Source: Euryodendron excelsum
Lineage: Eukaryota > Streptophyta > Magnoliopsida > Ericales > Pentaphylacaceae
Length of the DNA: 64,000 nucleotides
Direction of reading: 5' to 3'
Assembly: GCA_033060915.1 (NCBI GenBank)
Contig: CM065385.1
Location: forward strand, 17,844,501-17,908,500
Part shown: one piece after another, positions 1 through 11,455 of the stretch
Numbering within the stretch: position 1 is the first letter of the stretch
Layout: each line of letters opens with the position of its first letter
Notes under the pieces: model-generated
Seen by the model: only the letters and a program-made list of their open reading frames with translations
Database searches by the model: none
What the model was told of the DNA's origin: nothing
Made by a program: the position numbers and the translations under genes

Positions 1-206
1 TTCGCACCATTCTCTTCCTCGCCTCTCGATTTCTTACTCCTCCGATCCTCCTCCTCGTCGCCGCTGTCGTCCTCTACGCTCCTCTCTCTCCTCCTGTAGC
101 CTTTCTCGCTCTTCTCAACTCCGTCCTTGCTCTTCTTCGTAGACGAACAGTCTCGCTCACTCTCTTCCACGGTCTTCTCCAGATAATCGTACTCATCGAA
201 GTCCAT
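1..206 (-). CDS. CC1/RBM39-like splicing factor, N-terminus (partial)
   Basis: Read on the minus strand from the ATG at 206-204, the frame stays open for 68 codons to the window edge. It starts MDFDEYDYLEKTVEE and continues into a very charged stretch with RRRER, EDD, GDEEED and RRSKKSRGEEENG. That start followed by an Arg/Lys/Glu/Ser-rich domain is what I recall for plant CC1-like splicing factors (RBM39/CAPER type), nuclear RNA-binding proteins with RRM domains further downstream. The RRMs would lie outside the window, so the family call rests on the N-terminus alone. GC content here is clearly higher than in the flanking DNA, as expected for coding sequence. An alternative is another RS-like nuclear protein with the same start. 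No intron is seen within these 206 bases. Confidence 0.72.
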   Translation of the reverse strand, partial: MDFDEYDYLEKTVEESERDCSSTKKSKDGVEKSEKGYRRRERSVEDDSGDEEEDRRSKKSRGEEENGA

Positions 207-404
207 TTTCAACTCTCTCTCTATCTCTTCAAGGTTGATCAGGAACCTTGAAGAAGTTGATGCCCCACCGCGTGAGGTTATCAGAGCCGTAGATTTGCTG
301 AGTCGAACGAATTGGCGAAACCCTAGTTTTGGTCCTTATTAGGGTTTTTGAATGATAGGGAGAGAGAACGAGACGAGAAATGATATTTAATATATTATAT
401 ATCG
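207..404 (-). promoter_or_regulatory. 5' leader and core promoter of the CC1-like gene
   Basis: Upstream of the ATG, in the minus-strand sense, lies a leader of about 150 nt. On the plus strand it contains AAACCCTAG (319-327) and ATTAGGGTTTTTGA (about 338-350), which are telo-box-like motifs common near transcription starts of plant RNA-processing and translation genes. A TATA-like stretch reading TATATAATATATTAAA on the minus strand lies near 385-402, which would place the start near 355-365. This is inferred from motif spacing only. Confidence 0.45.
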
Positions 405-1900
405 ATTTCTCAATCTAGATTGGTGGACATGTCATGGATGGAATTTTGACAACAGATGGTGGTTTTATGGGAAGTGTGGGGCTTTGGCCCGTTTTGCGAC
501 GCCACCACACAAGACGAAGCTACTTGAAAGGCCGGTCTATTTACCTAAAATACCCACAGAAAAAAAAAAAAGAAAGAAAAAAAGAAAACTTGGACAAGCA
601 AATGAAATGGAACGAAAATAAAAAATAAAACGTAAAAACAAAGAAAAATCTGGTAACGTTTTTTTGTTAAAAAAAAAACAGTGTTTGTTTAATTTTTTTG
701 TTTTTAGTTTTTTACAAAATTTAAAAAAAGAATAAAAAAATAAAAATTGGTGTGTTCTTTGTTTCCAAAATATTGTTTCGGTACTGTTGGTCCAATAGTA
801 ATCTACAACTGCCCATCACCAGATTACAAAAAAATATATAACAAAAATATAATAAAAAATAAAAATTGACAGCATTACCAAACAAGACAATTTTGTTTGG
901 ATGTTATCTCTCGTAAGCTAAAGCTTTGTTTGGACTTTTTTTTGGGTTTCGTACACAAAATATATATATAATATAGGCTACTCCACACATTCGTTAAGGA
1001 ATATTGGATTTATCATTTTTACAAGCTAACCAAATGACATAATCCAAAGCTAAAAAGTTGACAAATATAGCTATTCCATATGAGCTTTTAGAACACCTAC
1101 TCACAGAGAAATTTGTGTTGAACATTTGTTTTGTTATTTTTAGAGATGAATCAAGATTTTATTTGAGGTGTCAAAATTTGAAACATGAACTTTTACCTAT
1201 TGATTATATTTTATATTTTTTTACACATATTTTTGAATTCAAGTATAAGGAATATATTATGATGTAAAACTAAATTTCTACATGAAAAATAAAACTAGCT
1301 CTATTTAATCTTAGCAAAACAGGGGAAAAAAAAAGATAAATTAATTTGTTTCTTTGTACATTTCAAGTGAATTGTTATTAAGTGAAACTTAAAGTTTATT
1401 CAAGTCTCGAAAATAATCTGTAATTGATTTTTGGCTACATTTCGCTACTATTTTCTTTTTTATGTAGATATGTGTGTTTATAGAGTCAATTTTAACTAAA
1501 AAAATAGTTGGTCAAAAACTTGAACACCCCATAGCAAAAAAAAAACTATTTTATATAGTATATAGCTGTGTATATATATTCTATTTAATGTTTGTATACT
1601 TTTATTTTCAATAGTCATCATCCCTATCAAATTTTTACACATGTTTTTTTCTTTAAAAGTCTCTCCATTTGCAACAAATTAATATTGCTAATATAATAAA
1701 ACGTCACCTTTCACAATTTAAAATAGAGATGACTAACCACTAGATTTGTTTTTCTTTTGCTGGATTGGTACATATTAAAAGTCACACTGACTGTTGATTT
1801 TATTGGGTTATGACAGACAAGAAAAATAGGAGGGACCCAAAGTGCACTATATAAAATTTTTTATATTTTCTTAGGTTAGAACCTTAAGAAAGTTTTAAAT
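405..1900. other. AT-rich intergenic DNA
   Basis: Apart from short A and T homopolymers I see no gene, RNA or well-bounded repeat here. The small open frames at 434-628 and 1,058-1,267 have no recognisable motif and the base composition of the surrounding spacer. Confidence 0.6.
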
Positions 1901-1904
1901 TTTG

Positions 1905-2100
1905 ACGAGTGTGGTTTTTTTTTATCAAAATAATACAAAATTATAAACTTATTTCCCAAATATGAATTTGGGAAACCTTATTTTCATTTTATCGTAAAAC
2001 GCAATTTAAGATTGCGTTTTACTAACTCGTGCAGATACCTGAGAAAAACAGAATTGGTAATTACATTTGTCAGAAAAAAACGCAATTACCAATTGCATTT
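1905..2100 (+). repeat. Left terminal inverted repeat of the MULE, with palindromic units
   Basis: This is the left end described for the element. Its inner part carries AAACGCAATTTAAGATTGCG (a palindrome around 1,997-2,020) and a second unit at about 2,077-2,098 (ACGCAATTACCAATTGCAT). The same kind of unit is repeated four times at the right end. Confidence 0.75.
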
Positions 2101-3660
2101 TTTGCCTCGTTAAATTCGCCGGCAACCCCCTCCTTCTCCCCTACTCTCTCTTCTCTTTTCTCTATTGTTCTTTCTCCTCCTCCCCACTATTTCCTCTTCC
2201 CTGGCAGCAAGTTGTTTCCTCATTTCCAACCATCTTCATCTTCCTATAGGCTAACTACTTTAACCTGTAAAAGCTTTACACATTATTATAATAGTAAATA
2301 TATTATTTTTAAACATATAGTTATATTGTAGTATAGTTTGAAGATCACAAAATTTGGTAAATTTTTTTGGCAATCTCATCTTTGTTGCTCCCATCACTTT
2401 GGCAAAAACCTCTCTTATTCCCTGTACATCGAGAGTCCCGATCTTGTTTGGTAAGTTGTAATATATTTTTCATTTATCTTGTTTAGCCTGTTTAGGTATA
2501 TACTATTATTATATACATATAGTTACATTATTTTATGTTATTGAAATTGTTGAAATAGATGTGTTTTATTTATTTATGTTGCCTTGTTATTTGTGTTATT
2601 AATTACTAAATGGTTACAAAAAATAGATAGTATGTAAGAGAAACATCACATTATTTAGTTGTTACATAGTGTTTTTTTGTATGTCATGACAAAAAAAATA
2701 AATCTCTTCAAAAGATGTCATAATAAAAAAAAAATTAATATGATGTGCGTGAGACATAGTAAAAATTAATTTTAAAAATACAAAATTTATTAATTTTAAT
2801 TTTAACATTATGAAATTTATTATTTTTTATTTTAAATGTAACTTTAAAAATACAAAATTTATTTAAAAATAAAAATTTTGTAAGAGAGACATAGTTAAAA
2901 TTAATTGAAAAAACGTGTCTTGGCTAATAAATATTTACAAGTAAATAATATTTAGAAGTAAATAATATTAAAAAATCATTGTTAAAAAAACAAATTATTA
3001 AAATACGTAGTAAGCTTTTTAATTTCATTTTGCTTGTAAATAATTTTAAGGATAATATGTTTAAAAAATAGATTAGTGGAATTTAACTGAACTATAAATA
3101 CTATAAAATAGTTATAAGTAAATAATATTTAAAATGTTTGATTAAATAGTACGTTAATAATTTGTGTAGTTATTTATTTTAAAATGTAAAAGTTTATGTT
3201 AATAATAGGAAATTTATTTCTAAATGAATGACATATTAAAAATTAAAATATGTAGTAAAAAAATATTTATAAGTCAATAATATTTTAAAAATAAATAATA
3301 CTAAAAAAGCATTGTTAAAAAAAATAGATTATTAAAATATGTTCTATACTTTTTAATTTCGTTTTGCTAGTAAATAATTTTAAAGATAATATGTACAAAA
3401 AAATAGATTATCTCTAAGTTTAAGAGACCTATTGAATTTGAACAATTTGTTTTAAATTGTAAAATAAAATTAAAATGTAAAATTATTATATCTAAGTTTT
3501 TAAATAAATGATCATATTTTAAAATACAATGAACTAAACCCTAGTTTAACCTTGCTCGTAGTTAGCAAATCCTAGGTCAACATTAATCTAAAATACCCTT
3601 ATTGAAATATGAGAAAAATTATGAGCAGTCTTTGGTGTATTTGTTCGTTGTGTACGAAAG
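2101..3660. other. AT-rich non-coding interior of the MULE
   Basis: The stretch is dominated by TAAATAATATTT-like words with no supported gene. About 85 bp at 3,085-3,172 recurs at 12,338-12,420 in the same orientation (shared core AAATAGTTATAAGTAAATAA). A further diverged internal duplication links about 2,930-3,060 with 3,260-3,400. The frame at 2,029-2,331 crosses the TIR and is not considered a gene. Confidence 0.6.
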
Positions 3661-3670
3661 CAGGAGAAAA

Positions 3671-3950
3671 ATGGATAAGACAGTAGTAATGCTTTATTAG
3701 GGCGGGGAGATAATAAAAGATCATACTGAAGAAATAGTGTACAACATGCACTGCCAGACATTGTTAACTATATCGTTACAATGCAAATTGTTTGAACTAT
3801 AAGCCATGATCATGCCTATGGTTGCCAAGGATGGACAAAATATATGGATCAAAATCATGTGCAAATTTTCATACACTACTGAAGGGGGCTCGTTCAGATA
3901 AAAGAAACTACTGATCAACGATGACTAAACCTTGCAAATTACCTTAAAAC
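3671..3950 (+). pseudogene. MULE transposase, N-terminal remnant
   Basis: From ATG at 3,671 one frame reads MDKTVVMLY, a stop at codon 10, then GGEII, YNM, a long middle part and SYTTEGGSFR, with further in-frame stops. The pattern of a short start, a G-G-x-I turn and a later cysteine-arginine/lysine strand resembles the N-terminal module of plant MULE transposases that travel with PMD genes. At least four nonsense codons show it is dead. The catalytic DDE domain that should follow is absent: the next recognisable part is the C-terminal region after 4,019. Confidence 0.5.
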
Positions 3951-4018
3951 TTCTACAAAAAAAGTCGTGGATGAAATGCATCAAGCTTTATATTTAAATA
4001 GAGAATGCAGCAATAGAT

Positions 4019-4647
4019 GTGGACCCTACAGCGAATCGAATGTGTGGTGATATTCAGGGGTATGGTCAAATACTAATGGATGAGGGAGATACATCAATGA
4101 GGTGGAATTTCTCAATAATGTTGACATTGGAGCAAGACACTGTAGGCCACACTGGGTCGACTAATGTGTCAACACTTCGACTATCTACGAGAGACACTAT
4201 CGGTCCTTCAGAACGGCCTCTAATGGGACTTAATGAAGGTACGGATGCAGTACAACATATGGTAAAATCAGGCCGCCGGTCTATGCAGGTTGTGGAACTT
4301 TACCCGCCAAACTATTCATGTGGCAAATGGGTTATATACCACCTCCCTTGCTCGCACATGTTTTCTGCTCCTACAAATAAATGATAGTTTTTATTTGACA
4401 CACACTACACGATGGAAAAGTATGCACATGTGTACTCGGTTCTATTCGTGATTACTAGTCTCGTTATGAAAGGCCAACTGTTCTCCAAAACCCTAGTCGC
4501 AAACATGTAGTCCAAAAAGGCTGGCCAAAACACAGCAGAATTCCTAATGAGATAGACGAATTGAGGCAAAAACAGACATTCTTTTGTAGTATATGCAAGA
4601 AGCTTGGTCATAACAGAAGCCGATGTCCAACCAGGAGAGTGAAACAT
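4019..4647 (+). pseudogene. MULE transposase, C-terminal SWIM finger and zinc knuckle
   Basis: An open frame from 4,019 to 4,384 (121 codons) ends in YSCGKWVIYHLPCSH, the SWIM zinc-finger signature of Mutator transposases (Cys codon 4,319, Cys 4,349, His 4,355). The first Cys of the usual C-x-C pair is replaced by Tyr. After a stop, related sequence continues and contains a CX2CX4HX4C zinc knuckle at 4,585-4,626 (CSICKKLGHNRSRC), a common MULE C-terminal module that binds nucleic acid. Only about 80 residues separate the presumed N-terminal acidic region from the SWIM finger, so the DDE core has been deleted. This explains why the element is non-autonomous. Confidence 0.72.
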
Positions 4648-4849
4648 TAGGGGGTAGTTTAATATTTTTCGTCATAATCTGTTTGTATATGTAAAACGTG
4701 TTAGGGACGTATGTACTATTGTATTATTCTATATGTTACATGTATTGTAGTTTGCAATGCTTAATTATACTCTGTTTGTATTTAAGAAAACATATTGCAA
4801 TCTTATGTATTATTTATTAGTCTATATGTTTAATGTATTATAATATTTG

Positions 4850-7800
4850 ATGTATGTAACCTTATATTTTTTATGCATTACAATTGGATACACATGTTTG
4901 TGGATTAGTTTATTTTATTTTACACGTTACCAAATCTATCATCTACTGTGGCATCACAATAGCGAGATGGTGAACTGGGCGATTGTACTGTACTTACCTT
5001 ATAAAAGAGTTATCGTTCACAGGATGTGTGGGACCATGGGGTATGTTTTATAGTATTTTTACGTATTTCACACTGAAAGTTTATAAATTAAAATTTGTTG
5101 ACAACTACTACCATCTCATTACGGATTGCTTTTGTTTAATCGACAGGTTATTCAGCCTATAAATGTCCGTTGAGTGGATATAGGTTTATTCATCGACAGC
5201 GTACACCCTGTATTATACCTTATTTGATTAGAATCGGTTTCTACGATGTATACCGTACGGGTTGGATACAGTATAATCATGCTATGCTTTCTGCTATGCA
5301 CTAAGAGACACACACTTTCCACTTGCCTATCGAGGGCTCTATAGTTATGTTACAAGATGTGTCCATTCTATATGAGCTCCAGGTTAATGGGATGGTTGTT
5401 ATAAGTTTCCCCGTTGTGCCCTCACCAGAGATTTAGGCCCCTATTTTTGTCAAGAACTTAGGTGTTGCCCCTAGCCCCTAGCATTTCAAAGACAATAGGA
5501 TGAAGATCAAGTGGTTATCTCAAAGATTTGGGGCACTTGCAGATTATGTTGATGAGGTCATAATACAGCATCATGCTAGAGCATTTATCCTCAAACTTAT
5601 TATCGAGGTCATGATGCCAAATCACTCTGGTACCATTTTTAAGCCTATGCACTAACCATTACAAGTAGACTTTGATGTTTGCAGCAAATATAGTTGGGAT
5701 AGTGCAGTTCTTGTATCATTATACAAAGGGTTGTATCATGTCGTACATCGTACTAGTTCCAAGCTCACAGGCCCCTGACAATGCCATAGGTAGCCACAAC
5801 AATTCCATATGTATATTTTTCTAACAATTTGACCATCATATAACATTATTTTCATATTCTATCTCTCATGAATTAGATTTGGGCATAGGAGAGATTCCTT
5901 CGGATGTCGTGCAGGAGGACGGCAATAGCAAATACAGCTTCGCAGTAGCCATTGCTTATTGGCACAGTACAATTTCTCGCTGGACCATTAAAAGGTAGCT
6001 GGCATGATGATTTCCTCCTCACTAACATCTCCACCTATATCCTCACCGTTTACCGGGATCAGTTGGACTGACTTCGACCCAAGGATATGAGTTGAAAATT
6101 GACATTACATATTACATTCATCTAAATACGTTACATTGTACGTTATAATTGATTTTTGTTTTGTATTCTTCAGTTTGTTTGGACCCCATACAAGCCTCAT
6201 ATGGATTCTTGGTTACACTATTCCTTTGTTAGGAGCGACATTTGGAGGGCATCGGTCCCTCTCGTGTGCTTTGACATTATTGAGTTCCATCTACCATCGA
6301 GTTATGCAACAGTTTGGATGAGTTAGTACGTACCCCAGCAGATGAACACCGGGACAAATTTGCATAAACTAGATCGGCGGGGGAAGATGATTGTACTTTA
6401 AAAAGTACAATTAGAGTCCCTAATTGCAGGCTAATATTAATTATTATTTGTGTTATTTATTATTTTTATATAAATTTAGTATTTTTCACGTTTTACACTC
6501 CTTGAGCAGATTTGAAGATAAAACCAAGCAAAATGAAATAAGGTGATGTATATTATCTATATGAGTGGGTGTGTATATTATATTATATATATCTATTATA
6601 TTATATCTTATACTTTATATATAATATATAATATTATACTTTATATTATACATATATATATTTGTCAAAGAATGGCCGGACTCCTTATATATTTATATAT
6701 ATATATATATATATCTTTGCAAGAGGAAGCACAGGCGCAACCGACACGAAAAAAAGGAGAAAAGGAAAGAAAAAGAAAAAAAGAAGGAAGGAAGAAAAGG
6801 ACGGAAAGAAAGAGGAAAGAAGAAAAATATATTAAAAAAACAAAGATGCTCTTCTCGGCCATAAAAAGGAGAAGAAGGCAGAGGGTGGAGAGCTCTTTAA
6901 AGCAGAAAGGGAGTTCTTTTGGGACTCTGTTTAGGAGTTCATTAGGCAGCAAGTTTTAGTCTTTTTATTTTAGTCTTTTATTCTTATTGCTTTGTAAGTT
7001 CTTTTGTATTAAACCTTTTTATTTACAAAGCATTTTTCTTCCATGTCCAGTCTTTTCAATATTAGTATTTAATTTTATTCTTGGAACCAATTGAGAAGAT
7101 CGCTTAACTCACTTGGGATGATTGATTAAGGTTTGTCTTTTTGTTTCAGATTCATTTTAAAACTTAGTGTTTTTGTACATGTTCAGTATATTACATGCTT
7201 GAGCACGTACACGTATATTTTATGCACGTAATGATTTTATGTTTTGTAAACAAATTTAAAATTACGAGTAGTGTAATTAATGTAGGAGTAATGTAAAAGT
7301 AAAGTAGATGATGGTTTACTTATCACTTTTTAGAGGTTTGTACATTTTATGTGAGTTCTCTGTCTAGTATGCTTTAATGTTTAAACCTCTAATAGGGACC
7401 TAAGGCTCTTAATCTTAATACGGAATGAATTGTTTTTATATTCTTGGTAATTAAAATCTAGATCCTTTTAAAAATTTAAACTTTTTATTATGTTTGTAGT
7501 ACTTTCTACCTTGACAAAGCAGCCGGTGTATGCAAATCAATGGTGAAAGTCTTTGATAATAATTTAATAAGTATCTAGCTAGAACCTTTGAAAACATGTG
7601 CCTTTAGTTATGCTTGTTACACTTATACTCTGACAAAGTATTGCCAAGTGTTTATGAGTCGATGATGAAGATTTCATGATTTTAACTGTGTAATATTCTA
7701 GTGATTGATTATTTTGACCCATCTGCTAATTTATGAGGTCCAAGTAGACTAAACGATCTGCAGTTGTTAAATGTGTTTTGATCATTCCCAAGTAAGTCAA

Positions 7801-8874
7801 CTGATTGAATCAACTGTATCCAAGACTATTTTATTTTATTATATTTTACAAGCATTTTTGGCTAGAAACCTCTATCTCAAAATTACAAAAAGATTTTATT
7901 TATTTTTGGTTATGTTTGTCATCCAATTTTAACTATTTATCCGTTCTCTATTGTTCAACCTTAGTCTTACTAGGTTATTTTTTTTATGTACTACTTCACC
8001 GCATCTGCACTTGGGTGCATTAAGTAGATCAAGCAGAAGACCGCAACATATTGGAGTCTCTATCACCACTAGTAAAGCACAAACTGGGGACACATGAGGG
8101 ACCATGTTGTTGATGGCGAGATTTTTAAGATACCTATAGCATGCAATAATCTTTACATTGTATGGTATAGAAGCATCACTCGCCCACAGATTGGGAATCC
8201 TAGCCTGCACACTCAGAGAGGGTACTCAGGGGTCGGAGGCACATTAGATACGATGGTATGTTCATTTACATATAAATTAAGAAAATTTTATACGAAAATC
8301 GTATTAAACAACTTAATTATATTTTCAGACACAAGCATGGGCAGAGGTGTACAACTTAGGAAACCGCGCTATTTACAACTTTCCTAGGAGCTCGACATTC
8401 AAGCACTTATACGATATACAGGATCGTGTCATGGCTTTTTTAACTATCCTAGACGAGTTGCAGTGTATGCCACACCACCGACTGCCTCCCCATAAGGTTG
8501 GGCCTTCTTTTGCCCCTTCAACCTCTGTTTCATACGGCATGCAACTTACTACCACCTTCAGATGTCGATTTACCTCTGCAATATCTTATTCTACGTATGA
8601 TGGGTATAATGCAAGGAACATCACTCCTGCGCCTTATTACTATCCTAGTCAAAGTTTCGACACATCATCACAAGAGCCTTTCTTTCCTACAGAGGCATAC
8701 TTTGGCACATATGATCGTCAATTGCCCTACAACATGTGTCCAATTTTTTTCCAGACTGATACGGGGCACAATTTTGATCCATTCGTAGGGTGCAGTTCCA
8801 ATTATAAGGGCCACGATATTCATAGTGGATATGCTGTTAGGACTTATGGTGCTAGGCCGTCACAGGTGACATAG
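4850..8874 (+). pseudogene. Plant mobile domain (PMD/MAIN-like) gene, broken and interrupted
   Basis: Pieces of one spliced PMD gene are visible in order. About 5,190-5,760 reads IIPYLIRIGFYDVYRTGW, ETHTFHLPIEG, HARAFILKL and KYSWDSAVLVSLYKG, with in-frame stops. About 6,170-6,390 reads VWTPYKPHMDSW, WRASVPLVCFDIIEFHLPSS and LHKLDRRGK. About 8,030-8,255 continues with YIVWYRSITRP. The part at 8,329-8,874 is an open tail of about 180 codons rich in Tyr, Pro and Ser. Introns with GT-AG ends are apparent at about 5,040-5,146, 6,088-6,170 and 8,256-8,328. PMD proteins (aminotransferase-like plant mobile domain, Pfam PF10536) occur in transposons and as domesticated MAIN/MAIL genes; their biochemical role is not settled. 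An LTR-like element is inserted between LDRRGK and the next conserved block. Several stops make it a pseudogene. Confidence 0.75.
6391..8021 (+). mobile_element. LTR-like element inserted in the PMD gene
   Basis: The segment interrupts the conserved PMD reading frame. It matches the repeat in intron 3 of the LIKE-COV gene (44,213-46,740) from GATTGTACT with AAAAGTACAATT at the left to TACTACTTC and CCGCA, then CACTT with GGTGC, at the right. It contains AT microsatellite (about 6,545-6,715), a polypurine block (about 6,745-6,840) and polyadenylation-like signals, but no coding region. In the related copies the end is followed by a leader resembling the region downstream of gypsy-type 5' LTRs, so an LTR or LTR-plus-leader remnant is likely. 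The exact ends and target duplication are not resolved. Confidence 0.6.
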
Positions 8875-9128
8875 GTACCAGGATTCTATCCACGTAGGTG
8901 TATAGTCCTCTTGTTGATACTATGAGTACCCAGGACACTGATGTTGGTGGGGCCATAGGTTGATTAGGATGAGCAGCACGAGGCGGGTCTTTGTAGAGGA
9001 TAGAAAAATCAACAGAGTCGAATATGTTATACTAGGAGCCATTTTTAGACTTTGGCATGTAAAAAATATTTATCTCCATACACAAATGTGGCATCATTTG
9101 CATTATTTTTATATATTGACTTTGGCTA

Positions 9129-9333
9129 CGGTTAGGGCTAGGACTGGGGCTAGAGCTAGGGTTAAGGCTCGGGTTAGGGCTAGGGCTATGGCTAGGGTTA
9201 GGGTTAGGGTTAGGGTTGGGGTTGGTGTTAAGGTTAGGGCTAGGGTTATGGCTAGGGCTAGGGCTAGGGCTAGGGTTAGGGTTAGGGTTAGGGATAGGGA
9301 TAGGGATAGGGTTAGGTTTAGGGTTAGGGTTAT
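9129..9333. repeat. Degenerate TTAGGG/CTAGGG hexamer tract
   Basis: About 34 tandem hexamers, mainly GGGTTA and GGGCTA with variants such as GGGATA, GGGGTT and GGGTTTA, cover roughly 205 bp inside the MULE. The plant canonical telomere unit is the heptamer TTTAGGG; this tract is hexameric and degenerate. The two open frames across it (Arg/Val repeats on plus, Asn/Pro repeats on minus) are artefacts of the repeat. Confidence 0.85.
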
Positions 9334-9340
9334 TACAATT

Positions 9341-9845
9341 GTCTATAAATAAAGGTCTCATCATCTAGGAACAAAACCTCATCATCTCTCATTCTTAGTT
9401 ATAAATCAATGGCCAACGGAGGTCTAGGCAGTTCAAATAGTCGCCAACATGCTCGAATGTAGATTCTACCTTTGTTCGACGAGTAGTATTGGTGGGAAAA
9501 ATACTCTAATTTGAAGGAGTATTATGTTGGATTATGACAAGAGTGGCCATCTAGGATGACAGAGCAGGAGGGATTGGTAAAAGATGTATAATATCTCAGT
9601 GTTCAGATATCGCATCGAAGCTCTCAGGTAATGCCAAGGAGGAACAAGACAGATTATAAAGAAGATGTACAAAAATGAGGTGAGACAATAATCGAATGTT
9701 GAAGCAACGATGTCGTTACTTCATGCTCCAACTTGCCACCGAAATAGCAGAGGCCAGGAACAGAGAACTTACGTCGAAAGAACGTAGCAATGTATTAAGT
9801 AACGAGGAGTATCTGTCAAACTATTATATATCTGATGAGGAGTGA
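9341..9845 (+). pseudogene. MULE accessory frame, copy 1 (coiled-coil-like, decayed)
   Basis: A TATA-like TCTATAAATAAAGG (9,341-9,354) precedes an ATG at 9,409 (MANGGLGSSNSRQHARM, then a stop). Later parts of the same decayed frame read WWEKYSNLKEYY, QEWPSRMTEQEGL, and after a frame change LKQRC, LATEIAEARNREL and an acidic end NYYISDEE with stop at 9,843-9,845. A basic/helical body with an acidic tail recurs at 11,456-11,868. I do not recognise a family. At least four nonsense codons make it a relic. Location just after the PMD gene suggests it belonged to the element. Confidence 0.4.
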
Positions 9846-10117
9846 ATTGAGAACTTATGTTAGTTTGAAGGAGTATTTATGTCAATGTTTATCGCTTTGC
9901 AAGGAGTATTAGTAGGCCTTAGTGCTTATGTTTTTATTTTGTGAATGTGTAATGTCATGTACTACGTTCGTATTTTGAAATTGAAATATTAGGTTTACTC
10001 TGCATTAAGATATAAAGAAAGCTTTTATTACGAAGTTCATAAAACTGCAAAACTTAGTAAACAAACATATATGACTATGATACGTAAAACAATATACCCC
10101 ATACATAAATGTCATCA
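9846..10117. other. Spacer between convergent accessory frames
   Basis: No gene or repeat is recognised. It lies between the stop of the plus-strand frame and the end of the minus-strand frame, so it would be their shared 3' region. Confidence 0.5.
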
Positions 10118-10629
10118 CGGATTTTCATCTTCATTGGACATGTCAATGTCAGATTGATATTTTTCGTCATTGCTAGCATGTAAATAAAATTCTACCTCGA
10201 CCATTAACCCTTCTTCAGCATGCTCAATAGCTAATATGCTAAGGAATATTGAAACAACAGCTTTTGCATTCGATTCTTCTCTTCACAGAAATGATGCAAT
10301 GCCTTCTATAATAACTGAGGAGTATTGGTAGGCATATTCATTGTCAATCGATGAGAAATTTAGAGATTGGCTGCTCACAAGTCTGCAACCAAAATATGAG
10401 TTCTTGTAGTTTTGTGTGACAACTCATTTAATATTGTATTAACAATACTACGTGTGTAACGCTTATTTAGATCTAAATGATATTCAAAAACTTCCTCATC
10501 GTATGCAACCGCGTGACGACCCATAATCTTGAAAATGTCGTCAACAGATTATTTCACTATAACTCTTCAAACTATAGGCACAGTTTGAGAGTTTAAGTTC
10601 CTTCCATGTATGATAGGTATTTATAAAGG
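10118..10629 (-). pseudogene. MULE accessory frame on the minus strand (decayed)
   Basis: On the minus strand a TATA-like CTTTATAAATACC (10,616-10,629) precedes an ATG at 10,524. It opens a 49-codon frame (MGRHAVAYDEEVF through ILVADL) closed by TGA near 10,377-10,375. Beyond it other frames continue with EEKNRMQKLLFQYS and finish with an acidic run DIDMSNEDENP near 10,118. Its layout of promoter-like box, short helical body and acidic tail parallels the two plus-strand accessory frames, but sequence similarity is weak. No family recognised; nonsense changes in the second half indicate a relic. Confidence 0.4.
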
Positions 10630-11080
10630 ACAACCCAAAAACCCTTAAGCCTTCACGTGAATGACTTTACTCTAATTGTCCTAACAAGCATTCATGTGAA
10701 TGCTTGTCCTTAAGCTTTCACGTCAATTAGTTGTCAAGTCTAAACCCTTTATGTGAATCAGTTGTCATGTTTGCAACCCAATAAATTATAGCAATGTCAT
10801 GTCTGAACCGTTCATGTGAAGCCATTAATGTTATGCTATCATATTACCTATATAATGTTGTGAATACGTAAAGAAGTGCTAAATTATACATCCAAAGATG
10901 CCGAAGTGAAAAGTTAAGGATGGGGCATCGTTGAGTCATTCGGTTCCAAATGCCGATATGGATGTATACCAAACATCAACCACCCATATGGTGCGTACAT
11001 ACATGGTCCCAATTGGTAACAAATAGTATGACCGAAAACATTACTTTCTCAACAAATCTATCGTAATGCACAATACGATC
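10630..11080. other. Non-coding interior of the MULE with short CACGTGAAT-like repeats
   Basis: Between about 10,650 and 10,830 the words TTCA(C/T)GTGAAT and GTTGTCA(A/T)GT(C/T) recur several times at irregular spacing. Nothing else is recognised. Confidence 0.45.
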
Positions 11081-11442
11081 AAGGATCAAAATTTTTTTTC
11101 GAGGAATCGTTTCGATTGGCTCAAAAAAAAAAATGTTTCAGAAATATTTCGAAAATGTTTTGGAATGTTTTAAAAACATTTCAAAAGTAACAAATATTAA
11201 AATAGTAAAATAAAATTTTTTGTATAAAAATTGTATATCTTTTATAAATTTTTTAAATTCGAATTGATACAACTTATTGTTTAGGTATATAGCATTGTGT
11301 TTTGGTGTATTTTTCTATGTTTTAGTGTGTTTTGATCGTAACAATAATGTTTCATTATTCCACTAGTGTTTCGTTTCACTCCCTTAGGAAATGAAAATGT
11401 TTCGGCCACTTCTGTAGAAACAAATGGAAATTTTGTTCCTTG
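11081..11442. mobile_element. hAT-type MITE, 362 bp
   Basis: The ends are inverted: CAAGGATCAAAATTT at the left and CAAGGAACAAAATTT on the reverse strand at the right. They are flanked by ATACGAT on both sides (11,074-11,080 and 11,444-11,450; 7 of 8 bases match if the target site is 8 bp). There is no coding capacity. An 8-bp duplication and short inverted ends fit the hAT superfamily. Confidence 0.7.
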
Positions 11443-11455
11443 GATACGATAAGTT

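Noticed and set aside
6665..6959. ORFs of 95 and 138 codons on opposite strands
   Set aside because: They come from the polypurine and TA-rich parts of the inserted LTR-like element.
9129..9333. True telomere or chromosome end
   Set aside because: The tract is short, degenerate, interstitial and embedded within an element with both ends present.
8960..9364. Open frames of 110-130 codons across the hexamer tract
   Set aside because: They arise because a 6-bp repeat cannot produce stops in some frames; the predicted Arg/Val and Asn/Pro repeats have no other support.
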